A DNA stretch of 64,000 nucleotides, from assembly GCA_040954595.2 (NCBI GenBank), contig CM082594.2, positions 10,850,001 to 10,914,000 on the forward strand, written 5' to 3'. The translations under genes were made by a program, and so were the position numbers. The notes beneath the pieces are model-generated. The model ran no database searches and had not been told where the DNA came from. It worked only from the letters and a program-made list of their open reading frames with translations. Positions 23,307-45,718 of the stretch are shown in pieces; the stretch's first letter is position 1, and the number at the start of each line of letters is the position of its first letter. The stretch comes from Balanoglossus misakiensis (Eukaryota > Hemichordata).

Positions 23307-26300
23307 ATGATGCGTTGGAGAAAGATATACGTGCTAGGAGCGGCCCTGTTTCTATGTTGGAATGTCGTCACATATTACGTCTTCCTAAATAACATGCAGA
23401 GCAGAGGGGTAAGTGTTTGCTTTTCTGCTTTCCATAAACGACCTAGCCAACCTGGGCGGTAACTTTGATCATACCATTATCTAGTATGTCTCCTGATGTT
23501 CTGACAATTAAAAGCATTAGGCTTTACTGCGATATAATGCATTCAGAATGAATATTTGTTAACAGTTTGCAATGTCTCCAATTTCTTTTTCATTCTGACT
23601 GCTTTACATTACATATAGGAGGTAAGAGTCTTTATTTTAACAGTATGAAATGAATAAATTAATTTGAGTGAATTTTGAAATGCTAGACTTGGCTGCTTGT
23701 GTGTATTGACTCTTTTTTCGCTTCTGTGAATTAGCTTGCATGTTGCTACAGTTCACAGCAGAACTATTGCACCGTCCAGATGGGGCTGTGATGTGCCTCG
23801 GCCAGGCTCATTTCTGGCTAGACTGGGCGATCCTATCAGCTGAGAGCATGGAACACATTACCTGCCCATTGCCAAGGGGAACTACACAATAACACTGCTC
23901 CAAACATTTACAGTGTGCAATAACACCCAACTTCCATACACAGCAAAAAAGTTCAAGGGTGCATTTTACTTTCAATATTGCAGGCTCTCACACGGTTAAA
24001 CAACCAGATGACCAAACTACAACAGGAAGTCCATCAGCAAATCCAGGACAATGATGATCTGTTAGAAGACATCAAGCAGCAAAAAGAAATTCTTCTGAGT
24101 AAGAGCTCTTTTGAAATAGATGATACAATACTAGCATACTTGCATGTTATGATAGTTTTATGACTTTCAAAAAGTACTTTTATGTCAAAGTTTTAATCCC
24201 AATATTATGTCTCTTCTTCTTTGTAGGGCAATATAAAGCATTGGGACGCCCCAATCCGTTAGATAAAAAAGTTCCAGAGGAGATGCCAGCCAAGTCTGTG
24301 AAAGTGGACACTGAGCCGAAAGTTTATCCCCTCAACAATATTGTGATACCAATATTAGTTATAGCATGCAATAGACCCACAGTTACCAAGTGCCTTGATT
24401 TACTTATAAAGTAAGTATTTTCACCATCTACTTTTTGTAAAATTGCAGAAAATATGTTGAGAAATGTCAAGAATTAGACAATAGATTGAACCATCTGTGC
24501 GAATCGAGATAGGCACTGACATATGGTAGATAATTTTCTGTTGAAATGAATGTGAATTCATGGATGTGATGGTGGTGTCAAATATAACATAAATGCATGG
24601 AATAACTGATACCAGCATGATGGATGTTTTAATAGATGAGTGGGTTGAGGGAGTTTGAAATATTCATATGCCACCCACTGTGTGATGACAAGCATAAATC
24701 GAGCAATATTTCAATTTCAAATGAAGATTTGCTTAATCGCAGAGAGTACAAACAAGACTGTTGTCTGAGCAGCTGATGATCGGATTTCATCTTTGTACTT
24801 GTTTTATAGGGTTGACACTGCAAAAGAGTATGTTTATTCCCTTAACAGTGTTATTTGAAGTGTAATTTTAAAAGGAATTGTCCATTTTTTGAGACTAAAT
24901 TGGTGTGACATTATCTGAGTAGTGGGTATTAATGACTCTTTAATATAGCAAGTTATTAGCATAACAATTACTCTTATTGTTATGCAGATTAGCTGACATG
25001 CAATCAGAGAGGGAATATTGAGTTAGCAATTGCTGGTAGTAATCTATAACAATAAAAATGCTAAATTGGGTCGAATGTTTTCCGTCGTATTTCGTAATAT
25101 GCAACCAGGAGTATCTATAGTTTATGGTGTGTGTATATCATTATTCAATATCTGGCTTTTAGGATCTTTGATGAGAGACTGCTGTTGGAACGTGATCCAA
25201 GGGGATGTTTTGCATTAGTGTCAGATTGATGTGCGAGCCACATTAAACTTTCAACATGTTGTCGCTGTGAAAAACAGAATGTCAGAGATTCGCTACCCTC
25301 TAATTAGCCATCAATAATGAGAAGTTTAGTCGGTGAATATTTTACGCGGTTCAATGCAGAGGTCAGCCAAAGGTGTCCAGGGAGTAGGTTTGAGAGAGTT
25401 TGTGAGAGAATAAATGATGATGTGTTGTAATGCAAACTATAAACCCCTGTAGCGATTTTTTTGATCAATTGGCTGATTTGTATTTGGTGATTTGTCATTG
25501 ATGGAAGGAGTCTGCTTGAGTTCATATTAGACTAGATGCGTCACAAGAAGTGGAATGAAATTGTGAGCAGTGGGATTCAGGTTACTCGTTTGTTAATGTT
25601 ATCTTTACGAGACAAAGTCCAGACAACATTTGATGATATACGTTGTCATTGATGGAAGGAATTAATCGCATAGGTCATTGAGCTCTAATCATCAGAGAGC
25701 AAAAGAGACCTTGGCAGACGGAGATAGACATACACATAATATCATCCCCTGTGAGTCAGACAGAGAATTTCTGAATGCCTGAAAACAAGGCTAAGCCGTA
25801 TGCTCTTTTTATAGTTTTGTAGCAAATCTCCTTCACTGTTTCCTGTGATGACTCATAAAGCACTCTCTGCAGGGAAAATGAAAGTCTGGGGAAAAATGGC
25901 TGTTAATGATGCTGAATGCATTAATATTGTTGGCTTTACTGTCTGTGGAATTCTGCCATCAAATGAAATCAAGTGAAATGTCATTGGAGACTTGATTTAT
26001 TTCAGACAATATAAGAAGAGAAAGGAAATTGGAAAATCTCTGAGTTCTGATATATTGTCATGTGTAACACCAGATGTTACATGCCTTTTTGCATTTGACA
26101 TATTGCATTTTGTTTTGCCACAATCTACGGTAATCACAGGAGGCCATCGGGTTAAAAGCTAAAGTTATATGCGTGATGAGGTTGTCAGTCGTTGAGTTAT
26201 TGGTCGCTGGGGGGAAAATAGAGATTATTTATTTCTATGTTGTTTTTTTTCAAATTAGATACAGACCTTCTGCTGAAAAATTTCCAATTATAGTGAGTCA

Positions 26301-28230
26301 GGATTGTAATCATCAAGAAACGGCCAAAGTGATTGGTAACTATGGTGATAAACTTACACATATACAGGTAAGTGTCAAACAAGCAGAAAATACTTATTTC
26401 TGATTTGAAGTGTTTAGAAACTGAACATTTGAATTTTCAGTCTACCAATGTTTATACTCAGAGGTTATAGAATATGAGTTACAAGCTTTGAGTTCTTTAA
26501 TTTCAACTGGAACCAAGATATGTTTTTCCCTTCATATTTTTACTTTTAATGCGTTTTCACAGCAACCAGACCAGAGCAATATTTACCTGCCACCGAAGGA
26601 AGTGAAGTATCAGGGCTACTATAAAATATCCAGACATTATAAATGGGCTCTAGGGCAAATATTTAATCAATTCAAATATGATAGTGTCATCATCGTAGAA
26701 GGTAAGTAAAGGTGATTGTAGTACATGTATAACAATTTCATTGTGAATTCATATGTGACTTTACACTATGTTTCCAAACGTTACACTTGTGTGTTTTACG
26801 GACAGATGATTCTTTTGTCTCTGTTGAGTAAGGGAAGAACCTGCTCACTTGTGATATTTGTCTCTATCATTCCAGATGACTTGGATGTAGCACCTGATTT
26901 CTTTGAATACTTTCTAGCAAGTTACCCAATCTTGAGGGACGACCCGACACTTTGGTGTGTGTCTGCTTGGAATGACAACGGGAAAGAAAACCTTATATCA
27001 AAGGACAGTGGTAAGTGTTGTTCCCTCCAAGCATTTGTGGCTTGAGATTGATAAAAGAAAGGCATACGCTACATATTAGTTTGAAAGTCCATACTAGTTC
27101 AAGAATTTAACTGTTTGTATTTTTGGGTACAGCACTCCTGTACAGGACAGATTTTTTCCCTGGGTTAGGATGGATGATGACAAACCAACTTTGGCAAGAA
27201 CTTGAACCCAAGTGGCCAGGTGGGTAAGTACACAATTTGACTTACTTCAGACCTTCACTTTGACCTTTGACTTGCTAGAGAAGTTCACCCTTGACCTAAC
27301 CCATATTGTCACTGTAACACATATAACACTACTGTTTTTTTCTCTCCAGTTTTTGGGATGACTGGATGAGGCTTCCAGAACAGAAGAATGGGAGAGCATG
27401 TATACGACCGGAGATCTCCAGAACCGATACTTTTGGGAAAATTGGTGTTAGCAAGTAAGTGAATTTTAGATGTTATTATAGGGGCATTCATAAGCATAAT
27501 TGGGTCTCATTGAGTTACATGGACAGTTTTGTTTTCTTCTAAATATTCACTGTTGTTTTCATTGTCATTTCTTGCAGAGGCTTATTTTTTGAACAACATC
27601 TGAAATATATAAGATTGAATAGAGACTTTGTAGAATTTACAAAGAAGGATCTTACCTATCTTATGCAGGTGAGTAGCATTATGAAATATCCTTTGCTAAC
27701 TGCGTAGACAATATAATTTGCTACATAGTTTTTAGATTGTCTTTCTTGTAACATTAATTATATTACCATTTTTTTGCAGGAAAATTATGACCCACAATTT
27801 TTAAAAGATGTGTACAAAGCACCTAGTATCACATTGAACCAATTAACGAAAGAAAATGCACTGGGCCATAAAGTAGTCAGGATCCAGTATTCAGACAAAG
27901 ATACTTTTAAAAACTATGCCAAAGTTCTTGGAATTATGAATGATTTCAAGGTAAGTTACTTCCAGTAATAGTTCCTACAGCTACAGATACAACTCGTCTT
28001 AGACATGAAGTCAGTTTTGTAGGTAAAATTTCTTACAACACTTACAGTTTACATGGAACAAATGATGCTAGAACCCAATTGAAATATTTAATTCAGTATT
28101 CCATTCTCTATTTCAGGCTGGTGTCCCAAGAACAGGTTACAAAGGAATTGTAACTTGCATGCACAAAGGTGTCAGAGTCTATCTAGCGCCCCCACAGTCA
28201 TGGAAAGGATACGACCCAACATGGAGCTAA
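23307..28230 (+). CDS. MGAT1: Alpha-1,3-mannosyl-glycoprotein 2-beta-N-acetylglucosaminyltransferase (GnT-I)
   Basis: Golgi enzyme that adds the first GlcNAc to the alpha-1,3 mannose of Man5GlcNAc2, opening hybrid and complex N-glycan synthesis. Eleven coding exons: 23307-23408, 23984-24098, 24227-24410, 26259-26367, 26563-26701, 26876-27010, 27133-27223, 27350-27454, 27578-27668, 27780-27950 and 28117-28230. They total 1356 nt, 451 residues, against 445 in human. Phases agree throughout. It is a type II membrane protein: short basic tail, membrane segment about residues 7-27, coiled-coil stem ([12 protein letters not shown] region), then the catalytic domain. Diagnostic segments are [24 protein letters not shown], the metal-binding E216-D217-D218 (formed across an exon junction), [28 protein letters not shown](I/V)SRT and [14 protein letters not shown] at the C-terminus. 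The vertebrate gene has its coding sequence in a single exon, unlike here. Two adjacent ATGs open the frame; the first is used. Confidence 0.97.
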
Positions 28231-29620
28231 CGTTTTCCCAAAGAAAATTCAGCAAAAAATTTTGAATTATTTTTACACAGAAAAGTTTAGTATTTTTGTA
28301 CTAAGACCAGCTGTTAATGAAATGACAGAACTGTACACAGTGAAAAGTACTTGAGATGATCTTTATAATAAAAAATAGACCTGAGTTTCTAATGGATACT
28401 TTTATTTTGATTATTAGACTATCAATGATAGTGTAGAATGTATATATTTTTTCTTTTTGCATTAAAGCTGCTTTTATTTTCAAATTTGGGGAAAATATAA
28501 TCAAAATGAGTGAATGTGTGGATTAAGTGGATTGCCTGTTATCTCCTTGCACTCATTCAGTTCATTACATTTTGATTGTTTGAAAAGAAAACCCAAGAAT
28601 TCTTAGATTTGAACAGTACTTGTGTTGTGACCGTTTCTGTCAAGTATTATTTAGACCACATCTGTATGGTTCATAATATGTCTAGGCTAATGATTTCCTA
28701 GATGAAGCTGATTTTCTTCCCAATTCTATGAGGGTCTTTATTATCCAGAGAAAGTTATAGTCATCCAGATTTGGTGTAGACAGTTTTTTTGTTTTATTCA
28801 AGGCAATAAGATACACTCATACATAAAGCCAGTAAGTTGTCAGTTTAGGACAAAATTGTCCATTTTGTTGTCATATTAAATGAGGGAACTTTGACATTTG
28901 GTGGTTTTATATTATTAAATTTTTACAAATTATATAAACTTAATGATTATTTAAATATGTTGGGATATAACCATATTATTTTCTCAATTTATGCCTCAAT
29001 CATGTTATCTTGTCTTTTAATAATTTCTCCTTTCTTTCCTATCAATTCCAATTTGGTATCTCCTTTTAACATTTCTTTAAAAGTTATGTTGAAACGAGTT
29101 AGCACACCAGGATTGAAAATGTAAATGATCACAATCGCCTATGCAAACTGTACTTCCTTGAATATTTTCCCGTTTTTAATCTGACTTGCACTTTGTGTGT
29201 TTTTTTGGGCGGTATAAGAATTAATTCGAGATTTGTACTTCATGCTTTAAACTCATTTCTACTGTACAAGGATTCATTATATTCTTACTTCATTTACAAA
29301 CCAGGCAACTATTTACTCTGTATGGTCAAGTCATTTGCACATAATTTGCATATTACATATAATTTGCATAGTTAAACATCTCAAACCAATCTATTTTCTT
29401 GTTTAACATTCCATGGGAAATTGAATTTGTCAACTTAGCTTTAATCTACAATATTGTTGTTGATATATTAATTGAAGTTCTTTCTAAGACAAAAAAAGAT
29501 TGTACTATTGCTAGGTTCATTTTTGCTGTCAGTAGACACACATTGTATATAAATAAGATTTTGTGAACAGTTAATGGACCTTCAAAGTTATATTCATTAA
29601 TGTTAGTTTTGAAGTGTTAA

Positions 29621-29626
29621 AATAAA
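29621..29626 (+). terminator. Candidate MGAT1 polyadenylation signal
   Basis: AATAAA about 1.4 kb after the MGAT1 stop, within AT-rich DNA that carries no other plus-strand exon. Confidence 0.45.
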
Positions 29627-31621
29627 CTCAGGTCTTCCACATGTCACTTGTTGGATTCCCTTGTGTTGTGTGAGTTCGGGTGAAAGCTTTAGTATACAAG
29701 CAAAAAATATTTTGCTTTATTTCCTACTCATTCTTTAGCCAGTGTTTGAAAGATCAAGGTATTGAACAATTATTAGTTATACTAAGCCAAAGTTGATTGA
29801 TGTTTATTCCCACTGTGAGAACTTATAATCAGCAAAATATTCACAGAAACACAGTCCCCCCACACACATCAGTACATTGTCGAGATCAACATGAAAAACT
29901 AATAACATTTCCAGTGCAACAGGTTGTGGACTCACCAGTTCCAGGGTACGAACATCTTCATTTCCAGAGAAAGTCTTTTTTCTGGTCCCATCCATGGTTG
30001 AAGTAGCACCCCAACAAGTTCATTCAGCAGATTGTTTTCCTGGTGATTTCAATTGTGTTCAACGTTCAATTACGACAGTTTCATGACCAGTCGTGAACAG
30101 GAAAGAAAATGAAACTCCTTCTGGAGTGAGGTGGTGTTGACGTTTTCCAAGTGACAAGAAATGCTTGGCGTATATTAGTGTCAATAATAAGAATTTCAGC
30201 CATGTTAGCAGAGCATGTAGAGTGACCCCACAACAATGCACCGATCTTGCCAAGCCTTGAATGAAATGAAGCAAGCATGCTCTCAACACAAGTATGCAAA
30301 TGTCTCCTCGTTATATCTTTCAACCAATCAGAAATGCATGTAACCACTCATTAGAATACAAAGTTTGTAACAGATGTTATGTCCCTGTGTGGCCCGGTCA
30401 CATATGCAAAAATCACCCTTGGGGTCTTCCACCTTGAATAAAATAAAAACTAGAATAGTTTTTACATATTTTATTGTTAGCACAGCAGAATACATGTCTG
30501 ATTAAAAATACATCAGATACCACTTCTTGTTGAATAATATCAGAATATGTATAAAAAATGAACAATCTAGCCTGTATTCTAATATGAAAACAGGAATGAA
30601 CTTAACATGGCTGATTAAAATACCTTTTTGCTTTCAGTGAGCTAATGGTCAAAGTGGCAACAAATAATCAAATAAAAGATAAATCAATGTGATTTTTCAA
30701 CTGATAAATGTTCAAGAGACCTGTAATAGTCATCGCATTCAAGAAAAATACTGAAAAGTTACCAAATCAAAGTAGGCATGAGCCATGTTTGCATAACCTG
30801 CTATATCTACACAGAGAGTGATGACATCATCACTTTGTGACATTCTTAAGACCTTCAAGCTCAATGCCATGGTTGCAATATAAATGTACACTTACTAAAA
30901 TTTCTAGTATAAAATTTCGAATATTGGTTGACACAGAAACTTGAGATCTTTGTATCTGTATAAAATATGTTAGTTTTTCTCAAACTTGATTATAAAAACA
31001 TGCATAAAAAGTTGAAAATTCTGGTTAATATAGCTTGACGATTTTTTGTAGAAAAATCTTTCTAACTGCATAGATTTCTGCATAAAATATGTAAATGGTA
31101 TGCAAGCATTTATACAACTATCAGTTTCCATTCCATTTTGACATAATTCGGTTTATTTCACTTTCAGATGTGAATTTTGCAAGTATTGACTCCCCATAAT
31201 AACATGAAAAGTAGTTTCGTGTCAGCCAGAATACTGGTAACTACGAAGTTATTGCTTGCAGTAAATTTTGGCAGTAAATATACAAATATATTAATAATAC
31301 AACTCACAACTACAGGTATCATGGTACACCTACAATAATGACATAGTTTGCTATATTTCACATATTATAACTACCACTGGCATTTCAAAAGATATTAATT
31401 TCACTTTTCGTCCAAAAATATGATAAAACTTACCATGGAAGGCAGAACCATTTACTGGCAATACTGTCGACATGCAAAATATATTTTTCATACAAGCTTG
31501 CTTGGAAGACTCCTGTTTGGTCACAACTTTTTCCTGTAAATACATGTACCACTCAAAAAGAACAACTCTTGAATTATTGGATAACTATACACTTGTTTAC
31601 CCCAGCTGCTTCAAACTTGGA
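29627..31621. other. Convergent 3' region between MGAT1 and FER
   Basis: No coding exon was found. The right-hand part, up to the FER stop, is probably the FER 3' UTR (minus strand), with a minus-strand AATAAA at 30470. The stretch 29650-30450 has higher GC and a few open frames but nothing recognisable. Confidence 0.45.
30470..30475 (-). terminator. Candidate FER polyadenylation signal
   Basis: AATAAA on the minus strand about 1.15 kb past the FER stop at 31622. Confidence 0.45.
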
Positions 31622-40194
<8,573 letters not shown>

Positions 40195-40264
40195 CCTGGA
40201 TCCAGTGTTGACGTTTGACTGCGGGGGAAAATTGGACGAAATTACAATCAGTGAGATTATTGAA

Positions 40265-40480
40265 TGACGCAAATACTGTAATCAACAATACAAATACAAT
40301 TCAAAAGTAATAAACTTTGCAAATACGTTCCAAATACTGTATTCAACAATACAATTACAGTTCAAATACATTTGTATTGTGTTTAACTGTGCAAATACAT
40401 TTCAAGTACCGTTTTCAACAGTACAAATATGACTTACAAATATAGCTTTTAACTGTTCAAACACACTCCAATTACTATAT
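40265..40480. repeat. Degenerate tandem repeat, about 65-72 bp unit
   Basis: Units beginning near 40319, 40391 and 40456 share GCAAATACrTTyCAArTAC followed by a TTCAACArTACAA block and TTTAACTGT. A partial copy precedes them from 40265. About 3 to 3.5 copies. Confidence 0.6.
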
Positions 40481-43400
40481 TCTATCAATTTCTACTGTTG
40501 TTCTAAGTATGAGAGTAATTTCTGAAAGTTTGTTGTTCAAGATGTAGCACCCATTCTTGGAAAGCAGACGTACTTGAGGTCAAAAGTCAAGGTCACCCAC
40601 AAAGGTCAAGTACATGTACATAGCCATGGCAATAAATGATCAAATCAACATGGAAAGTCTGATGTGAACATGTGAATCTTTTGTTTGACAGCTATATTAC
40701 TGTAGTTCAAGTCGTATTTCAATATGGCTGCCACCAACATGGTTCTTTGGCAACTCCCACCGTTAGAAAAAACGACCTGTTTCCTTGTTTGCTCTACTTT
40801 CACTCTGGCTGTAATGAAAAAGTCCCACGTAGAGCATAATACACTGTCTTATTGCATTTCCCACTATTCAAGGCTACTCACCAATCAGTGCTTGAACTCA
40901 CCCAGATGGTCAGGAAAAACACTACTAGGTCTAAATTTCCAACAGAGACAAGGAAACAATGATATTCAGAGTCTGCCTATGGGACTGTTAACCAGTGAAC
41001 ATCTTGATAATATAAAGGTCAAAAAGTCAAAGCACGCCACCCCTCTACAGGTATAACCATACCACATCCCAGGGGTCAACCAGTCACCGGTAAAACAATC
41101 TGACCTCGGAGATTTGCAAAAACGTTACGAGGAAGGAAACTGGGGCCAAAGAGAAGTTTTTATATATAGCTGCCTGACAAACCAATTAATGAGTGATCTA
41201 TCCTGGCAATCTTTAATTAAAATTTTAACCAGTCAGGGAGACAAACAATACCAAAAGTAAAATGTAACACCAATTTATACATAGCATTGAATAATTATTT
41301 AAAGGGGGCTTGAATCCTGGCAAAAAAATATTCTTCAAATCAAAATATTCTAGCTCTAAAATTTCAACAGAAATAGTTTTCTGGTTTGTCCATAACTATT
41401 AATATCTTTTTCAGGACTCTTGTATTCCCTAGTAACGTGTAAGGCAGACATCGCTCCATTAATTTTATTAAAGTTGTAGTTCACTTCCTCATACATTCTT
41501 TGTTATTTTTAGTTCCTGCCAAAATATTCAGAATGTCTGAGTGGACCATAAGTGTCAATTATCAGTTTGTGATACTCAGTAACAATTCAGTATTTCCACT
41601 TCAGTTAAAGCTGTTGAAAAACCCTGTCATTTTATTGTTATTTCCACATCAACGCCTTACGGTATCTCGCAGAAAGCAAAATAACGTTTAGATGTTTTGA
41701 AGTACGAATTACCTCAGCTCAGTGCCGCAAGTTTATATACCTAATAAATCAGTATGAAAACACTGAATTTTACAGCAGTGCACGGTACAAAAACCAGGAA
41801 AAGATCCAGGGTCTGCCAGCATACAATTGTAGCCATGGAGTTAGAATTTAGCAACATTTCATACAAACCTACCTTCACTTCAGTAATTTCCTCAGAGCAG
41901 AAACGTTACGGTTTTGTTAGAAAACTGCTTGATGGAAAACTAAAACCATTCGATGAAACTTAACTGATCGTCTTTCACACTGACATCCGCAGCAGGCACT
42001 GAGTACGGGAAATTACGAAGGCGAATTATTCAACTCTGCTCAGTTCATTTCTTCAGTCTCATTCATCTTCATGCAAAGCCCCACATTTCATTAAAACGCG
42101 GAAACAAATTTTCACTCAGTCATTTATCATACCTTGTCACAAGCATTCTGGTGAGCGCTGATTATACACAGCATATCATAGAGTAAAATTAATATCTGGA
42201 ACTTGTCCAAACACCTGTCAATTTCTCATTTGTGGTTTTTTGTCACATTTTTATCAAATTCACTAAGTACTACTTTGTGAATTTTTCTCACACTTAATTG
42301 GTATTGCACTGGTATATTAACAGAACATAAAGACATCAAACACTTTGATTAAACTAATATTTGAATATGCTCAACAGAAAATTGTAAATATCAAGCATAA
42401 TGACTTAGCAATTCAGATTTCTGGCTGTGTTAGTTCACAGCGAAAAAATCACAAACTATATGTATATTTTCCAGTTACTGACTGTAACACACACTTATTT
42501 GTATCGATCTCCTACACCGAGCTCTCAGCTCTTTCTTTATACAGTTAGGCTCTCATCGTACAGCAACTCACTTACAAAAGATACACCTGGATAGAGGAAG
42601 AAAGGTCGGCATGGTTTCTCACAGACTCTTAATCACCACAAGGAGAGTTTTCATTCAATTACAGAACTCTGCATCATTCATGCATGATGGCTGCAAGGCA
42701 GACACTCTTCACTATTGTTAGAGCAGACTCCATTTTTAATCTTACTGAAAGCATTTTTGTTACGTCAACATATCAGACAAATGGTTTCAACTTACATATG
42801 ACTCTCGGATGAAAGGTCAGGTAACCATGCAAATGGCCGATTCGATAAATTTCAGATTTCATTTGCATGTTCCTAATAGTTTCCTCCACTGGTGCGGCCC
42901 TTAAACAATAATTAATGCCTTAATTTTTTTCGTTATCTATTTAAACATTCTTGATATTCAACATTTCTCATTTCTTTGAAACTTTAATACAAGAATGAAA
43001 TCCTTTCTTGTGAAGTACAAATTTTAATGATAGGTCGCTTAGGGTCATGACCTCTGACCCCAGCTGTAGTTTTACTGTCTTCTATTGAATTTTAACACGA
43101 TCGAGTGTGGAAATCACATCAGACATGGAACCATAAACATCGTAAATAACTTGATCCTGTTTGGTGACGAAGAAATTTGGACTTCAGTGCACGTAGCTTT
43201 CATTTTATGACACATGAATGTCAGCGGGACAGTACATTAGGTAACAATGCTTGTAAGTGGACAATTGAACTAAGGGTGGCCAAGATGGACCTATCAGTGG
43301 CCGTGTCCCATTCAGCAACAAGGTTGACCAACCAAGAAAGGCTGTGTGGACAGGGAGTTCCCAGAAGGAAGTTAAGCAAACAGGATAATAATTTCCTGGA

Positions 43401-44400
43401 AGTGGTGATGATATTTCCCAAGTTGGGAATTTCCCCTCACTTCAAAGTCAAGTAGTGGGTGAAATTACAACTTGCACTTTAAAAATGAAAACATTTGAAA
43501 CAAAAGAGTAGTTTATATATCAATAAAAGCTTCCTCTCTCTTATTTTGGTACAAGGTCCTTCATCCTGTATAGCTGTAAAGAATGGCGTCACACAAAAGA
43601 AGCCCTACACTTCTATCCCCATTGGTTGGATTGCAACTGTCTCCTAAATTCAAATTAAGAAATTATTAAACAGATTTGGATACCACCTGTTTGTTTCCTC
43701 CATGACCTGAAGTGTTGCTGTTAGGAAACTTTCTAATTCACACCTTTACATTGTGTGTTGATTGTGATTTGGGAGTGCAAGATTTGTTCTCATGGTTACA
43801 GCATTCATGTGTTTCACACCTGCTTGAGTGGTGAGTTGACAGAAGAAAGTAACCAATCAGAAGCTCTGATTGTTTTTAAGTGCCAGGGAAAGTCTATTTG
43901 CAGCAGGGTGAACACAAGAATTGACCAATCAGAAGCAGTTGTAAGATTTATCAAGTAAGAAGTATCAAGCAGCTAACTTTCAGTCATAACTAAATGCACT
44001 GTCCTTCTCCACTGATGCAGAAAAATACACACTGCCATAATCATGTTGGACAACTCCACTGACACTGGTTTACGTTTCATATCTGCGTCAACTTCCTTTT
44101 TAATTTCGATTATATATAGTTCGCTGTGACGCAGATGTACCAAACGCCCTAGTAGTATTATCAATACCAAGTAACACAGGCTATGCTACCATCAAATACA
44201 TTTCACACTATACTGTCATGAAATAAACGACAGACAAAATGAAAATAGCGAAATGGACCTCGGAAATTTCATTCCCCACTTTCGCTGACCCGGGGTCCTA
44301 CCCCTTCCCGATCGGCGATCACAAACACAACACACAAATTCACACAACACTCAAAAGCAGGCGGGGTAGGGTACGTTTGTAAAAGTAATGTACTTGAAAT

Positions 44401-44420
44401 CACACACACACACACACACA
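44401..44420. repeat. (CA)10 dinucleotide microsatellite
   Basis: Ten perfect CA units close to the end of the possible upstream FER exon. Confidence 0.95.
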
Positions 44421-44445
44421 ATCGGAACGAAAAAACAATGCCAAC

Positions 44446-44691
44446 CGTGTTTGAAAGCCTCGAAAAACTATCGTTCAGATCACTCAGCAACGTGGAGCCT
44501 CCCGTCGAGCCCTGGACATTCACACTTTCCTCCGAGTCCGACGGCGTCATGGCCATGGACGGGGCTGTCTGTTTCGGCTTCACCCCCGGCTTCGGTTTCA
44601 CTGCGGGTCGATCATTTTTCAGAGGTCCCCCGAACGCGATTTTCCGCGGACCCTGTGACATCCCCGGCAGACTGACATGACCGCCGGACAT
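44446..44691 (-). CDS. Upstream coding exon, possible N-terminal extension of FER
   Basis: An ATG at 44691 opens 82 codons beginning MSGGHVSLPGMSQGPRKIAF and continuing Pro/Lys-rich, then Ser-rich, to SRLSNT. A GT at 44445 follows in phase 0. The next exon on the strand (acceptor before 40218) is open in phase 0 from the acceptor through eight codons into the FER start, so joining them gives an 82+8 residue extension of FER. The donor (GTTGGC) is weak. Alternatives are a start within the FER exon itself with this exon as a separate short transcript, or chance. High GC and the position beside FBXL17 suit a first exon. Confidence 0.4.
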
Positions 44692-45718
44692 CTTAACGCG
44701 TCACCGTTAGGCTTTGATCGTTGATATCGTCCTCGATAATTTCACACAGCGTGGTGAACTTCAACTAGGAAATACCAACGCTAACACTTCGCTTGGGGTA
44801 TGGTTGGGGTTTGGATATGTAAATTACATAGAGAAGTAATCAAACTGTCTGTCACGTCGTTGTCTATGGCAGTGCCATTGATTTCTTTTGTTACGCAAAT
44901 CATATACCCAGTGTTTATGATCAATGTGTGAAACAGAACTTACCCTGCAAGCCCAGTGGATACCACGAATGCTTTGGGTGTGTATGTACTTGGAAAGAGG
45001 CGTCGGCAGTGAACTAACTTCTCTATAAACACTACCAATCAGTGTTACATAAAAACAGAGATGTTTTCTGCGATTAAAAACTTTTCTTCCTTGTCCTGCT
45101 TCCGCCTTAAATAATGTGTTAAACGTCATCAACTTTTGCCAACACAAAACGATGACGAGAACAACGTACTCATGTACCCCTGCTGCAGGTCAGGTAAGGA
45201 TGTACGCTTCCTCCTTCGTGTTTATGTCTTTGACTTTGAATATAATGTCGTAAATATGGTGTTTAGTCGATTGCACCAATAAACACAGTCATTCTAAAAC
45301 GTAGCAGTTTAGCGGAACATTACCGAATCGCATTGATTTCATTTTAATGCTGCATGCAACTTGCAAGGATTAGAGTGGTACGTATTTTGTTTACAAACAT
45401 TGAAACAAGCAAATAATGTCATCACCAGTAGTGTTATAATCATCACTTAATCAAAGGGGGATAACCATGACTGTCCAGCCTCTGGATTATCCCTCACTAA
45501 AACAAAATGTTATGAGAAAAGTCACAAGACAACCATTATTGGTTTATAATTTCATGATGATAGAAGAAACAGAAGTTGGTAACTTTCAACATGTATATTT
45601 ACATCCCAAGTGCCATTGTAGCTTGATATTCTTAACATTTTTTCTTTGCAGATTGTCTGTGCACAGAAAGAGCCTAGATAAAGTCACTAAACAGTGCTGT
45701 TAATGAAAACAGCTCGCC
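44692..45718. promoter_or_regulatory. Divergent promoter region between FER and FBXL17
   Basis: FER reads left from here and FBXL17 reads right. An acceptor ends at 45651, so FBXL17 has a non-coding first exon. A plausible donor for it (GTAAGG) follows about 45195. No TATA or other core element was identified with confidence. Confidence 0.45.

Larger units (their letters stand above)
40218..44445. other. First intron and upstream region of FER; no coding exon recognised
   Basis: An acceptor ends just right of 40218, 24 bases before the FER start codon, so an upstream exon exists. The region is AT-rich with scattered short open frames on both strands, none matching a known protein. A degenerate tandem repeat is at 40265-40480. 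Confidence 0.45.

Noticed and set aside
29797-30347. Overlapping open frames between MGAT1 and FER
   Set aside because: No splice context, no homology recognised, and they fall in the expected 3' UTR/intergenic zone of two convergent genes.
43840-43935. Repeated ACCAATCAGAAG-like motifs, also near 13090-13160
   Set aside because: CCAAT-like words recur across the window in introns and spacers, so I do not treat them as promoter elements.
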